Source of the DNA: Adiantum capillus-veneris
Taxonomy: Eukaryota; Streptophyta; Polypodiopsida; Polypodiales; Pteridaceae
DNA length: 64,000 nt
Reading direction: 5' to 3'
NCBI GenBank assembly: GCA_014529385.2
Contig: CM043958.1
Location: forward strand, 150,668,793-150,732,792
Below are positions 40,960 to 52,529 of the stretch, in pieces. A program made the translations under genes and the position numbers. The notes under the pieces are model-generated. The model saw nothing but the letters and a program-made list of their open reading frames with translations. It did no database searches and was not told the origin of the DNA. The stretch's first letter is position 1. Each line of letters starts with the position of its first letter.

Positions 40960-42240
40960 ATGAAAAGCATGGAGAAGATGCTAAATTGTTTTGGGAAAAA
41001 AATTCAGGCATCCATTTGGCATCTTCTCTAGGGTGGCCTTGAAAAGTCAAAAGATAACGGTTGTAAACCGTACCGATGCGTGTGGTGGTGTCTCATGATC
41101 AATTATTTGGTCAAGGATGAGTTGCTCTTCTTGATCTATAATTGAAGGTGGAGTGTGAAGGTAGTTCTAAACGAAATGAAACATCGTTTATTACAGCTGA
41201 AATCTTGAATAGGCCATAAAAACGAGGAGCAAGCTTCGCAAAATTATATGTGCCAATACTTTTAATTCCTTGTTTTTCAATTCTAAGAATAACATAATCA
41301 CATGTCTTAAACTCATGTGCCTTGTGGTGCTTATCAGCATTCTTAGTGTAAAGTTCTTGTGAATGCTTAATAACAGAATGAACGCTTACAAAAATGTCAT
41401 GAAAAGACGTTAAGAAAAAGTAGGAAATAGATTGACCATACACAATCTCAAATGGAGATTTACATGTAGCAGAGGGAATGGTATTGTTATAAGCAAACTG
41501 TAAAATATGCAGGTAATTATCTCATTTCTTTGATCGAGAGGAAACATAACCTTTTAATAAATCAACGGTGGTGCAGTTAGTGATTTTTGCTTGACCATTA
41601 GATTCAAGATGGAATGCAAAAGTGAAATCAAGTGTAGTAACAAGATTTTTAAAACTGTAGTCCAAAAAGCACTACAAAATTGGGGATCTCGATCATATAT
41701 TATTACCTTTGGCAAACCATCATGAGGAAAGACAGTTTTAAGAAAGAGAAGTGCAGTTTGATGTGCTATGAGAGTTTTCTTGCATGGAATGAAGAATGCT
41801 TGTTGAGAAAAACAATCAACGACACTCCATATCATATCTTGCTTGTGAACAGTGAGTGGAAAACTAGTAACAAAATCCAAAGAAATGTGTTCCCAAGGGT
41901 TTTCATGAATGGGAAGAGGATGTAAAAGGACTAATTTCTTACATGTTTTCACTTTAATCTTTTGGCAAATCAAACAAGATAAAACATATTTAACATCACT
42001 GTTCATAGTAGTCCAATAATTATCATGACCTAGATTCTAAAAAACGGTATCAAATCCTCTATGTCCAGCATAGGGCGGTTTGTGCAACTCTTCGATGAGT
42101 AAACGACAAAACGGTTTTGCTACACATAATTTATGTTTGAAATAAAGAAATCCTGCTTGAATAGTGTATTTCAAGAATGTGTGCACAGAATTTTCAAGCA
42201 TATGCAGCCATGTGGTTTTGAAATCATCATCTTGGTACAA
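40960..42240 (-). pseudogene. Element I integrase and chromodomain
   Basis: A distinct chromovirus lineage. Minus strand: LHKPPYAGHRGFDTV and SCLICQKIKV (zinc-binding), WEHISLDFVTSFPLT with the first Asp, LPKVIIYDRDPQFCS with the second, then in another frame SNGQAKITN, where the catalytic Glu position is Lys. YNNTIPSATCKSPFEIVYGQ follows, then KTCDYVILRIEKQG and FYGLFKISAVINDVSFRLEL. A chromodomain near 41,060-40,995 reads RYLLTFQGHPREDAKWMPEF. Several frameshifts. RNase H and upstream parts are not adjacent; sequence beyond 42,250 belongs to J's LTR. Confidence 0.88.
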
Positions 42241-42827
42241 TACAATCTTTGTATTCCTTGTGACCTAGTTGATGCAATGAAGATGGAAAGCTTTATGCAT
42301 TACAAACATAACATAAAATTTGTAGAAAGCATTAACTATCCCAAGCCTAAGTCCCAAGGCCTCAAACACCTTCGAAGGTGGAGAGAGCTAGCAGGAAATG
42401 AGGGTAGGGAAGAGGAAGGAGAAAAATTCCATAGGAGAAAGAAATAGTTCCTCACTTACCATCACTCTTCTTGCTAGCATACATAACAGCATAGTAATGA
42501 AGATGGAGAAGATGGCAAGCTTAAGCATTGAAGCATGGCTCTTGGCTGGATTTGCATTCCATAGCCAAGAGTGTTGGTGTAGGCTCTTACTTCTCACAAG
42601 CTTGGAGAAGGAGGTGGAGTTCCTCAACTTTCCCCAAGTGAGAATGGATCCACAAAATGAGTGTGTGTGTGTGGTGTATATCCCCCTAGCACCCCCCTTG
42701 CTTGCTTGGGGCGAGTTGCAACTTTTCCACATGCCGCAAGCTCATTGGACCCCTCTCCCGCTAGCCAATCACATGCAGCATGCATTCAAGTACATGGGTA
42801 GTCTTTTGACAAGTGTCCTCCTTACCC

Positions 42828-42878
<51 letters not shown>

Positions 42879-43073
42879 AAAATATCTAGATATTTGTTGG
42901 ATGGAACTAGAAGCTCATTGGACCCCTCTTTAGCTCAACCAATAGCATTCAAGCACACCATGTGGTTAAGCTTAGTGAGAGTCTGACATGTATCCCATGT
43001 GCCCTTTTAGAAAAAGGATGCCCTTTGGGTGAGTGGAAGGTTAGGTCAAAGATTCTCCTAACTTTGGGACTTT

Positions 43074-43345
43074 CATGCATAGGAGGCTTCTCAAGCAACT
43101 TCCTCATTAAGTTTGTAGGGTCTCTTTTTGACTCAAACACCTTACCCCCCATGCATAGAAAGCTTGTCAAGCAATTTCCTCATCAAGTTTGTAGGGTCTC
43201 TTTTTGACTCAAGCACCTTACCCCCATACATAGGAAGCTTCTCAAGCACCTTCCTCGTTAAGTTTGTAGGGTCTCTTTTTTACTCAAGCACCTTACCCCC
43301 CATGCATAGGAAGCTTCCCAAGCACCTTCCTCATTAAGTATGACA
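43074..43345. repeat. ~76-bp minisatellite in element J LTR
   Basis: Copies begin at CATGCATAGG-type sequence at 43,074, 43,150, 43,225 and 43,301, spaced 75-76 bases. Each includes TTAAGTTTGTAGGGTCTC, which also recurs in the spacing. The last copy is partial. Confidence 0.9.
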
Positions 43346-43394
43346 AGTACCTCAAGTACCTTAGTCATCAAACTTGACAAGCACCTTAGGTGGA

Positions 43395-43565
43395 GTTCCC
43401 ACCTCAAGCTCAGCCCTAGCTTGCCTAAGGTGCCTAAGGTCAAAGAAACGTTTAGGTCGGGTTCCCACCTCAAGCTCAGCCCTAGCTTGCCTAAGATCAA
43501 AGGTAAGTTTAGGTCGGGTTCCTGCCTCAAGCTCAGCCCTAGCTTGCCTAAGGTCAAAGGACTTT
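43395..43565. repeat. ~60-bp direct repeats in element J LTR
   Basis: Three copies of a unit starting GTTCCCACCTCAAGCTCAGC lie at 43,395, 43,461 and 43,518 (66 and 57 bases apart), the longer spacing explained by a duplicated GGTGCCTAA. A single diverged copy is at ~46,700-46,735 in the K LTR, inverted. Confidence 0.85.
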
Positions 43566-44289
43566 TAACACTAACCATTGGAGGTCTTTAATGAAGCTAA
43601 CCCTAAGGTCTTTTAAGCTACAGTAGATGCACATTGCTCTTTGATAGACTACCTCCTTTTGGACCCTTATTGAGATGTAACCATCACTCCTCTTTGTCCC
43701 CTGCTGAGGTAAGTCTAGAAGCACTTATTGCACATTGCTCTTTGATAGACCATCTCCTTTCGGACCCCTATTGAGATGCAACCATCTCTCCTTCTGGTCC
43801 CGTGTTGAGATAGGTCTAGAAGCACATGTCTCTATTCTAACTCTTGTTCCCGTTTATTCTCTCACATTAAATGATCAATTTAATATGAGAAAATAATTTG
43901 TTAAAGTTAGATATTATATTTTATGACATTACCTCTCTCTTGAAATCATAGTCGTCCTCGACTATGAGGTCGAGAAGATAAAGCCTAGTCATTAGTCCAT
44001 GTTACTTAGCGGGTAGAGGATCCCTTTTTACCCTACGACATCATTCCAAGATGGATGACTAGTCCATTTGGTGCTTGGGAGACGTAGCTACCACAAGCAT
44101 GTCTGCTCTTTATTCCATATCATACTTCCAAAGTAGAGAGACAAGTTCTACTTGGTGTTTGGGAGACATCATCACCACAAACATGATTCTATGCATGCAT
44201 ACTATTTAACTTTGTGCACAATAAAAAGAGAACTAATCTCACAAGACGAAAATATTTTTCATTTAAAATGCATTTTCATATGCTTACTT

Positions 44290-45180
44290 TAAGGCATCAT
44301 TGTAAGCATCGACAAGGTTCATATTATCCTTAAGAAGGGTTCTTTGCATCCATCTAGCATCTTTAAAAGAATAATTCTGAAACTTAATAAGATATCGTCC
44401 GATAATCTTACAGTTTCTTAATACCTTGTCTTCATGTCATAGGATGGACTCAGGTTGAAGTACTTGATCTCGATGTTTGGAGGGTCTGCAACTATCACTT
44501 CTTTTGATGGCGCTCCTTTGTAAGGCTTACGTAGGCTCTCATGGAAAACATGGTGCATGAGCCAATGGTTGGGATAGAATCAAACGAAGTACCCATAATT
44601 GTTGATAGATTATGAAGAGAGGGTCTTCGACTCAAGGCATCGACTACATTATCTTCTTTACCGGGTTGGCATTGAATGTGGGCTAAAACTTTGAATAAAG
44701 CAGTGCGCTTAATATGCATATCATCTATTAAGGGTTGAGATAATAAATACTTGATACTTTGTTGATCAACCTTGATTATCAGATCAACCCCCGTTAAATA
44801 ATCTTTCCATAATTTTAAAGCGTGCTATACTAGTCAATTCTTTGTCATATGTATTGAAGTTTGATTTAGAAAGTTTTAAGTTATGATTTTCAAATGGGAG
44901 GGGATGGTTATCTTGCATAAGAACTCCACCAATATCTTTTCCACTAGCATTAGTGACTACAACAAAGAATCGTCTATCAAAATCAGGTAATTGTAACATA
45001 GGTACATTAGTTAAAGCATTCTTGAGTGCAGTGACTGAGCTTTCTTCTAAATTAGTCCATACATAAGGAGTGTTTTTCTTAACTCAATAACTTCAATTTT
45101 CTTGGGGTCTACATGTATTCCTATTCCATGTACTATATATCCCAAATACTCAATTTCAGGTTGAAAAAATGAACCCTTTA
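44290..45180 (-). pseudogene. Element J RT end, RNase H and chromodomain (integrase deleted)
   Basis: Minus strand, in order: RT thumb GSFFQPEIEYLGYIVHGIGI near 45,176-45,100; RNase H LPDFDRRFFVVVTNASGKDI with Asp-to-Asn in the first catalytic block (TNAS for TDAS), FNTYDKELTSI with the Glu, ILAHIQ-like CQPGKEDNVVDALSRRP with the last Asp; then the integrase tail LRKPYKGAPSKEVIVADPPN and a chromodomain near 44,440-44,300 (LSFRIILLKMLDGC frame; YLIKF-type wording in the neighbouring frame). The integrase zinc finger and catalytic core are missing between ~44,590 and 44,530. Confidence 0.85.
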
Positions 45181-45299
45181 CCTTGATTGTGTAATATCGA
45201 ATTGGAGAAAGCAACAAAGTTATCTATGCCATGTTGCGAGAAGTGAATGGCTCCTAAAATTGGAGAAAAATGTTCTTAAAATAGGATAGGCAATTAAAA

Positions 45300-45302
45300 A
45301 AC

Positions 45303-45349
<47 letters not shown>

Positions 45350-45471
45350 AGCTATTGGCTCACGCATTCATGCAGAGGTAACTCAATGGTTTTGTGCAGA
45401 GATAATTTCAGCAACCTCAACTTGTAGCAATTGTGTGTGTGTGTGTGTGTTGGGGGGGGGGGGGGGGGGGG

Positions 45472-45511
<40 letters not shown>

Positions 45512-45515
45512 CTCA
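45300..45515. repeat. Microsatellite cluster (GA)n, (GT)n, G-run, (AG)n
   Basis: (GA)n at 45,305-45,348; (TG)n at 45,432-45,451; an uninterrupted run of 23 G at 45,452-45,474; (AG)n at 45,475-45,510. Ser/Leu/Pro-rich open frames on the minus strand here are artefacts of these runs. Confidence 0.97.
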
Positions 45516-45539
45516 TGGACACACTGATTTTTGCTAGGG

Positions 45540-45790
45540 GCAGGGCCATGAAGCTTTGCGATATGCATGGGTAGGCACAAAGGAGCCAGGAAGCTCTATG
45601 TTGTTTTCAATAGAGGCGAAGCGAGGGCCTCTCTCTAGATGCAATCACCTACAAGCACTGAAGAAAGCTCTGCGATGTTTGGCAAGAGAAGGTCCAGCAA
45701 GCTTGAGCTAGGAAGCTCTGCACTATTTTCGATAGATACAAAGCGAGGGCCTATCTCCACACAATATTGTTAGTTAAAGAGCTGTTCAAT
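45540..45790 (+). pseudogene. PPR-like fragments (weak)
   Basis: Two near-copies of a segment (GGAAGCTCTA/GCACTATTTTC...GAGGGCCT) resemble the degenerate PPR tail units at 54,660-54,730 and 55,550-55,610, where EALxCFxxMQxEG-like reading is possible. No continuous frame remains. Included because the wording matches the better PPR pseudogene to the right. Confidence 0.35.
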
Positions 45791-45898
45791 TAAATTGAAT
45801 TTATAGGAGTTTTCTTCTTTTACCTACTGTGAGGATAAGTGTAGAAGAGCCTATGAACACAAACCTGGCCTATGTTGAACCTACAAAACCAAACCTAG

Positions 45899-45939
<41 letters not shown>

Positions 45940-46468
45940 GAGAGAGATAACCTTCTATCCAGGGTATCTTGGACTATGATAGAGAAAGATAGCTTTCTAT
46001 GCAGTCTTATGATAGAGAGAGAGAGAGAGAGGTTGGTTGGGGGTAGTCAAATGCACAAGTGGCAGGGTTGATAGACCTCATTGGCGTTGCTTTTTCTTAA
46101 ACATTAAAGTTGCCAAATGAAAAGGGGTGGACAATTTTGATTGCATGGTTTACATGAACCCCTTGCTACGTTATTACAGTGTGTTTGTTTGAGTCATTTC
46201 ACATCGTGGGAGTCCAAAGTATCTTGATGAGATTCCAAATGTTTAAGTAGTATATAAGATGTTAAGCAGATCATTGTAGAGGTTGTAAATAGGAGGACAA
46301 ATGACTTTTTGGGTAGGCAACCTTGCAGGATTATGATCATCATTAGTCCTTGCACTCATCCTATTATGCCATGCAATACAAGTGGCCATCCCCATAGCTC
46401 ATATATAGAGACTTTGTATCGGTTATTGCGATGGTTCTGCTCCCAACTTGCTTTATTGTTTTATGTTC
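45790..46468. other. No gene; microsatellites
   Basis: Contains (CA)n at 45,900-45,933 with flanking (GA) and a short (GA)n at 46,013-46,031. No coding similarity seen. Confidence 0.6.
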
Positions 46469-47764
46469 TGTCATAAAATCTAATATCTAACTGATCATTT
46501 AATGTGGGAGAATAAACGGGAACAAGGGTTAGAATATAGGTATGTGCTTTAGATGCATCTCAACACGGGACCAAAGGCAATGGGTCCAAACTAGAGATGG
46601 TCTATCAAAGAGCAATGCTAATGGAGCTTACAATACCTTAGCGTTAGCTTCATTGAAGACCTCCAATGGTTAGTGTTAAAAAGCCCTTTGACCTTAGGTA
46701 AGTTAGGGTTGAGCTTGAGGTGGGAACCCAACCCAAGCTTGAGCTGCTTGTCGTGCTTGATGACTAAGGTGCTTGAGGTGCTTGATCACTAAGGTGCTTG
46801 AGATGCTTCTTGTGCTTGCTGACTACGATGCTTGAGATGCTTGTCGTGCTTGCTGACTAGGGAGCTTGAGGTGCTTGTGGGAACACTACCCAAGCTTGAG
46901 GTGCTTTGTCATGCTTGCCGACTAAGGTGCTTGAAGGTGAGGTGTTCCACAAAGTCAAATGGATCCCTACAAGGAGGGGGTGAGCCCTACAAAGGAGGCT
47001 AGAGAGAGAACACACACCCTCACACAAGGCAAGCTTGGTACAAAGAAAGCAAAAAGGACACTTGTCAAGGGATCCAAAGATTATTTAGTAGATTTAATTA
47101 ATCATTTTTTCATTTATCAAGTCCTCTCTCTCAAAGGGGAAAGGGGGACACTCGTCCCAAGACTACCCTTGTTGCTTGTAATGTATCCTGGTGTAGGAGG
47201 CTACAGTGTCACTTTCACAGGACAATTAGTACAATTTGGACTTTACATTGGTCTTTGGTTGGTCGGTTCACACTGGACGGACTCGTTGGGCAGTGACACG
47301 TGGCAAGGATACGGTGGTTTAGTGGACATCGTGGCCAGGTCACCACCACCACTTCGTGGAGATAGACTTAGGTGTTGTCACTTATGAGTCGTTGGTGGCT
47401 CCTTATGGTTGTATATATGAGTAGTAGCGGTTTGGTCATGGGGATCTTCACGTAGTCGTTTAGAGTGAGTCTATACACAGAGCACGTCTTCACCATCCAT
47501 GCACATCTGAGCCTCGACACCCCATTGTACCTGAGAGTCTTGGGCGGGAGCTGAGTGTGCTGCCACGCCAGAGTCTGTATCAGTTCTTTGAGATAGTCGA
47601 GTCATTTGTTGTGGTCTACTGTTGTTGTTGTGTCTCTGTGAGTTCAGTCGTTGTCTATTGTTTCCTATTTTCAGTCTATTTTGAGTGAGATTGTCACGCA
47701 CATTGCACTAAGGAGCACCCACTGTAGAGAGCACGACACACTATCGGCGCTACAAGTGCTCCCA
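46469..47764 (+). mobile_element. Element K 5' LTR
   Basis: Starts TGTCATAAAATCTAATATC; ends GTGCTCCCA at 47,764 just before the primer site. About 1.3 kb. The first half matches element J's LTR in inverted orientation. It holds GGTGCTTGAGGTGCTTGAT-like short repeats (46,740-46,930) and a TATATATGAG box near 47,410. Sharing LTR sequence with J, which is associated with a chromodomain, while fronting a Tat/Athila-like gag is odd and is listed as a finding. Confidence 0.75.
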
Positions 47765-47767
47765 TTT

Positions 47768-47785
47768 TGGCGATCACGGTGGGAC
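47768..47785 (+). promoter_or_regulatory. Element K primer binding site (candidate)
   Basis: TGGCGATCACGGTGGGAC resembles the TGGCGCCGTTGCCGGGGA site used by Tat/Athila elements, placed three bases after the LTR end. Confidence 0.6.
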
Positions 47786-48109
47786 CTCAACTGAAATCTC
47801 ATTTTGTGAGGTACAAATCTTGAAGCTAGTTGGTTTATCTAGCTTCGCTTACCTTGCCTTGCACTGTTCTCCTCTCGCCTCGTCCAACTGTTCTAGTCCT
47901 CCTTCGCCCTAGTCATCTCTCGCCCTGGTCTAGCAGCCCTAGTCATCTCTCCTCCTGGTCTAGTCCTCTCGACCCTGGTCTAGTCCTCCTCGTCCCTAGT
48001 CCTCTCAACCCCCGGTCTAGTCACTAGTCTGGTCTAGTAGAGTCTAGACCAGTCTTCAGCCAATTCAAGGTTTTCTTGCCCAAAGGTTGGTTGGATTGGT
48101 GGTCACTGC
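47786..48109 (+). other. Element K leader, pyrimidine-rich
   Basis: About 320 bases with repeated CTAGTCCTCTCGACCCTGGT-like units (47,890-48,040), C/T-rich on the plus strand. No gene. Confidence 0.6.
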
Positions 48110-49690
48110 ATGACACATACAAGGCGGTCAGTCGAGCGTCAAAGCACACTATTGAGCCCTCTGAAGTACTATAACAGAAGACGACCTTTGGTACCTAGTA
48201 GAAGTCCATTAACCTCATCACCTATACCTCCACATACATCACCCATTCCTTCATCTGGTTCCACATCTTCCAGGTCACCTTCTCCAGTAAAGCTCTCTCC
48301 TATTCTGCTTCAGCAGGCTACTGAGCAACAGGCTCAACAAGGAGCCATGGAGCCGTTGGCTAGCGTTTTGGCTAAGGTAAACATCAAGTTCCCTACGTTC
48401 AAAGGACTCTCTTCAGAAGATGTTGATGACCATGCAAGGAGGTTTGTATCTCTCTGTAGGGGTCGTGGTCTTAACAAGGAAGATGCTTATTTGGTACTAT
48501 TTTCATCCACCTTGGATGGCTTAGTAGACAAATGGTACAGCCAGTTTGCAGAGAACCATTTTGCAACCTGGGCAGCCTTAAGGCAACAGTTATGTGCAGC
48601 TTTCAGGCCCGGTGACTTCTAGGAGAAGGTGTTGGATGAGTTACCCAACATGGTGCTCCAGCCAGAGGAGACTTTTGCAGAGCTTATGACTAAGACCAAG
48701 TCTCTGGTTGCCAAGCTTCCTCAACAACCCGGTGAATTCATGGTTAAGAAGTGGGTGGAGAAGGCGCTTCCCAAAACTTCTCAACAAAAAATCCGAGAGA
48801 GTCTCCATCCCGACGCCACTTTGGAGGAGTTCATCGCAGCTGCTACTAGGATAGAGGGGGCTAGGAAGCTGTTCAACAACTCCCCTCACATAGAGACCCC
48901 CTCTGTGTTTTCGAAAATTCCTGTTGATCCATTGACTTCTTTACGGAGAGAACTTGAAGCCCTAAAACTACAACGCGCTCTTCAAGAGGAGAAAAATATC
49001 TCTCTTCGCCAGGAGAAACCCCCACATCTGGAGGCTTTGGATCAAATCAAGAGAGAGCTAGAAGAACTTCGGTCTCAACAGGAGACTAAGGCTATGGTAT
49101 GGTGCAGCTCATGTCGCTCTCTAGGACATCCTCCACAGGACTGTCCCCTTCGGGCTTATTGCCACTTCTACGAGAAATCTGGGCATGAAGACAAGGATTG
49201 CTACTATATCAAGGGATTACGACAGATACAACAAAGTCTAGGTCCTTCTCTCCAACAAGGGCTTACACCTGCATCAAACCTGGTGTCACCATATAGCCAT
49301 CAGGACCCGATGTCACCTCTGCTGACAACACCTCCTATGCAAGGTATGCACAACAACTTTACATCCCCTAGCTTTTATCATGCTAGTACTCCTTCAGTTC
49401 CCCAAAGCTTCTACATGTGAGCATCCGGTCCAATGCAGCAAGGGCCTAGACCACCTCGCCCCTCAAATAGGCCAATTTTGTGCTATAGGTGCGGGGAGTA
49501 TGGACACTATCAGAACAAATGTCCCTTACCAGAAGGGTCTTCTCCTTGCCGACATTGCCCTGAAGCTATGGATCACTATAGTAAGGATTGCCCAAAACAA
49601 CGAGCGTACACATCTGCAAGCACAAGCCAGAACTAGCAAGAGTTTACATTTCCAAAGCTTAACCTCATCACAGTAAGCTCCATTCCACAA
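48110..49690 (+). pseudogene. Element K gag with two zinc knuckles
   Basis: One frame runs from MTHTRRSVERQ at 48,110 to past 49,636 with only isolated stops (TAG 48,620, TGA 49,418, TAG 49,634). The N-terminus is Ser/Pro/basic. The capsid core shows VNIKFPTFKGLSSEDVDDHA, FSSTLDGLVDKWYSQF and TWAALRQQLCAAFRPGDF. A coiled-coil-like segment (SLRRELEALKLQRALQEEKN) precedes CSSCRSLGHPPQDC and CHFYEKSGHEDKDC-type metal-binding patterns, then an intact CCHC knuckle CYRCGEYGHYQNKC and CRHCPEAMDHYSKDC. Looks like the long Gag of Tat/Athila elements. Each stop is one C-to-T change from CAG or CGA. Confidence 0.88.
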
Positions 49691-50769
49691 GCAGCGCCTT
49701 CCACTCTTGTAGTTGCCTCTCAAGAAGGGTTGAAGCAAGTGGAAGAGCCGGCTGGGGTGCTCACACGGGCACAGAGAACTGCTCTTGGCCTCAGCCTCCC
49801 TGGCGGTCCAATCTTTCCATCTCCTATCACACAAATGAGTCAAACTCCAGTAGTAGCTGACAAACCAGTAGGTAGTGTCAAGAGCCAACCTACCTCGCTT
49901 CTATTAGATATTGATGGTGCTTTCATTGAAGCAGTAGAGGACTTGCATAAGCTTAAGATACGAGAGCAAGCTCTAATCAAAGGAGACAAGCCCACAGGAG
50001 AGTCTATCTTGAAAAACACTTTTCATCAAGTGTCAGTGTTAGACCTGCTTCGACTTGATGCAAATTTTAGAAGTGACACCCTTTCCAACATCCAGTCTCT
50101 GTATCCTGGTGCAGGGCCTAGTGGCGGGCACCTACCTGTGCAGCCCTTGGATTCCTACATGATTTCATATCCAAATGCTCCCCTCACCGATTACAAAAGT
50201 CCTCGCCTCACTGTGTCTATTCTTGGGCATCAATTCTCAGGCGTCATAGTGGATGGTGGATCTGGGATCAATATGATGCCAAAATTTACTATGTTGGCCT
50301 TAGGTTTGCAGCCTAGTCGCCCTGCTCCATTCACTGTTACATTGGCAAACCAGAGGACAGTCTACCCTGTGGGCATGGTAGAGAAGGTGCCTATGATGGT
50401 ACAAGACTTCACTTTTAGCTTGGATTTTGTGGTGGTGAGTCTTCCTCAGGTGGAGGGAGGATTTCCTTTGCTGATTCGTAGACCATGGTTGCGGCATACT
50501 AAGGCACTTCATGATTGGGGAAATGACGCCATGTGGATACATACTCCTGGCTCCCCCATGCAACCAATTCGGCATGGATCCAGTGGTTCATCACAGCTCA
50601 TTGTCAGTACAGTCCAACCCCGACCCTGAGCAGCCCATCCCACCTGACGGGTCTGACGAAGACCTGCTGCAGTGGTTGGAAGCTATTGCCTCGATGCCAT
50701 GCTATGTGGTCTCTATTCAAAACTCACATGTGCCGGTAACACTCTCTCTCTCTCCCAACTCCTCAGGCG
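49691..50769 (+). pseudogene. Element K protease and start of the RT linker
   Basis: Same frame as gag up to the TGA at 50,627. GVLTRAQRTALGLSLPGG opens a linker, then KSQPTSLLLDIDGAFIEAVE. The aspartic protease begins LTVSILGHQFSGVIVDGGSG with active site VDGGSGINMMP, as seen in Tat/Athila proteases (IxDxGS type), and ends GGFPLLIRRPWL. A frame change near 50,610 continues QPIPPDGSDEDLLQWLEAIA to the point where copia element L begins. RT, RNase H and integrase are not in the window, so K is either interrupted or truncated here. Confidence 0.85.
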
Positions 50770-50974
50770 TGTTGGGATAAAGCCCCATGTGGCCGGTTAG
50801 GCCGGATGCCCGCCCACTATACTTATTCATTATGTACATAATAGAATAAGGGGGCTCACATGTATAGAGTGAGTTTTAGCCCCAGCAAACACAAGGTCTC
50901 TCCTCTTCTCCTCTTCTCCTCTCTCCTCCATCGCTGCACACACACTCACACACGCTCTCGTTCGCGCACTTCAA
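50770..50974 (+). mobile_element. Element L 5' LTR (Ty1/copia)
   Basis: Starts TGTTGGGATAAAGCCCC, typical of plant copia LTRs, and ends CACTTCA(A) before the primer site; ~205 bp. TATACTTATTC at ~50,817 and a CTCCTCTTC-rich 3' half are visible. It interrupts element K. The other end of L is not found, so no duplication can be checked (left flank AGGCG). Confidence 0.82.
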
Positions 50975-50975
50975 C

Positions 50976-50987
50976 TGGTATCAGAGC
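50976..50987 (+). promoter_or_regulatory. Element L primer binding site
   Basis: TGGTATCAGAGC, initiator-Met type, one to two bases after the LTR end. Confidence 0.93.
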
Positions 50988-52529
50988 TCAGGGATTGGGA
51001 GTAACATTGGAGCTCAGCGGGGAAGCAGGAAGAGAAGCAGCAAAAATTGCAACACGTTTTTGCATATCTATTTTGGCCTACCAAAATGTTTTCATTCAAG
51101 CCGAATCTCTGGTGCATTGACCGGTTTTTCGTCCTCTTCAACTTTGCAGAAGAAAGTTTTCTCAAAATCTTCACCAATTTTGAGATACGTCACTCAGACT
51201 GCCTGTACATTTAGGATACACAGGTGCAGATTTTCACAGATCTGTTTTGACATGTATAAACAACACATTTCAGGTCCATTCACAACATGCCCAACCATTT
51301 TCACGTGGTCTACAACTTTGCAGAAGGAAGTTTTTGCAAATTCTGACCGATTTGGAAGATATGAGCTAACAGGCTGCAGGGTATTCAAAAAGTTAAAGAT
51401 TATGTATGCGTATTGTGGTGATTTGCTACATTCAGAGAGCTCTGATTGAGCTTTGTCAGTCTCTTGTTTTGTGCATTGATGTTTTCCTCTCAATGAAGAG
51501 CGAGTGGGTTGATATTTTCAGCACATTTATGCGCACACATTGAGAACAGTTCGTGGATGTATGCATTCTTGTGGACTCTCAGGTTCGAGAGTGGCTTCAT
51601 CACAGGGTATGTGCATTGACTTATGCGATTGAGCAAATTTCAAAAAGTGTGGTGCACGGATTTGTAGAGAGATTTGCAAGCATTTATAGCATGATTGTGA
51701 GCTGAATTTTCAACTAATTTGGATGCTCTTTGATACACATTTGGTACATGCTCGATGCTCGTTTATATTTCCATGTGGATGCACATGATGTGCGCTTTTC
51801 GGCGGATGGTATTCTTCGCCTTGCAATGGCATATGTGGGCTGATTTTCAGCTATTTTGAGCATCAATTTGTGTCATATTTTGGTTGGTTTGCATCCAAGT
51901 TTTGCTAGTATATGCTTCGCTTGTAGAGTGCCGTTGATGCACTTTGTGTTTCGGATTACAAGATTGTTTTCCAAGTTTAAGGAGTTGAGACTTTGGGGCA
52001 GCTCATGTATACTTGAGTGCGGATTTTGCGTATGATTTGCTCATGGTTTTGAGCATGTTTATGGCATGTATGGTTATTATGGTTAGATAGCCAAATACTG
52101 CCGAAACTCTGCCAGATTTTTCTTGCGATTTTATTTGTTTATGCGCATGGTTTGTAATCATGTTTTGATTGCATTTGGCACTCAATGGTTGCTTTGCCAT
52201 AGTGTTTTGGCATCGCATTGTGAGAGTGTTTGCTCACCAGATTATGTCATTTGACATACATGTGGTAATCTCTTCAGGAGGGAGATTGTTGATGATAGTT
52301 TCATCGATTACCACATAGTGCTCTTGGATTAGAGCGGGTGTTTTGGCATCATTTGAGCGGTTTTGCTCACTTTGTTTCGTTACATTGATCGCCATATTTG
52401 CTAATACTTCTCTTAGACAGCTTATACCAGCTTATGTTGTATTTTGACAGTACTTGGTGTATGAGTTAGCCAGGCTTTGGCTATTGTCAATTGATTGATT
52501 TGTGCTTGGTCTTGTCACAGGTTATCGCC
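50988..52529 (+). other. Element L long 5' leader
   Basis: About 1.5 kb without coding similarity between primer site and gag. A segment with AACTTTGCAGAAG(A/G)AAGTTTT occurs twice (near 51,140 and 51,308) within a longer imperfect repeat. No conserved gene seen. Confidence 0.7.

Larger units (their letters stand above)
42255..43928 (-). mobile_element. Element J 3' LTR
   Basis: The minus-strand start TGTCATAAAATATAATATC at 43,928 follows a TTTCAAGAGAGAGGTAA tract. Its first ~600 bases match, in the other orientation, the LTR of element K at 46,469 onward (for example CTCTTTGATAGAC and GACCTCCAATGGTTAGTG). It carries a (GA)n run (42,828-42,872) and two sets of direct repeats. The far end is placed where element I coding ends and is approximate. 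Confidence 0.65.
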
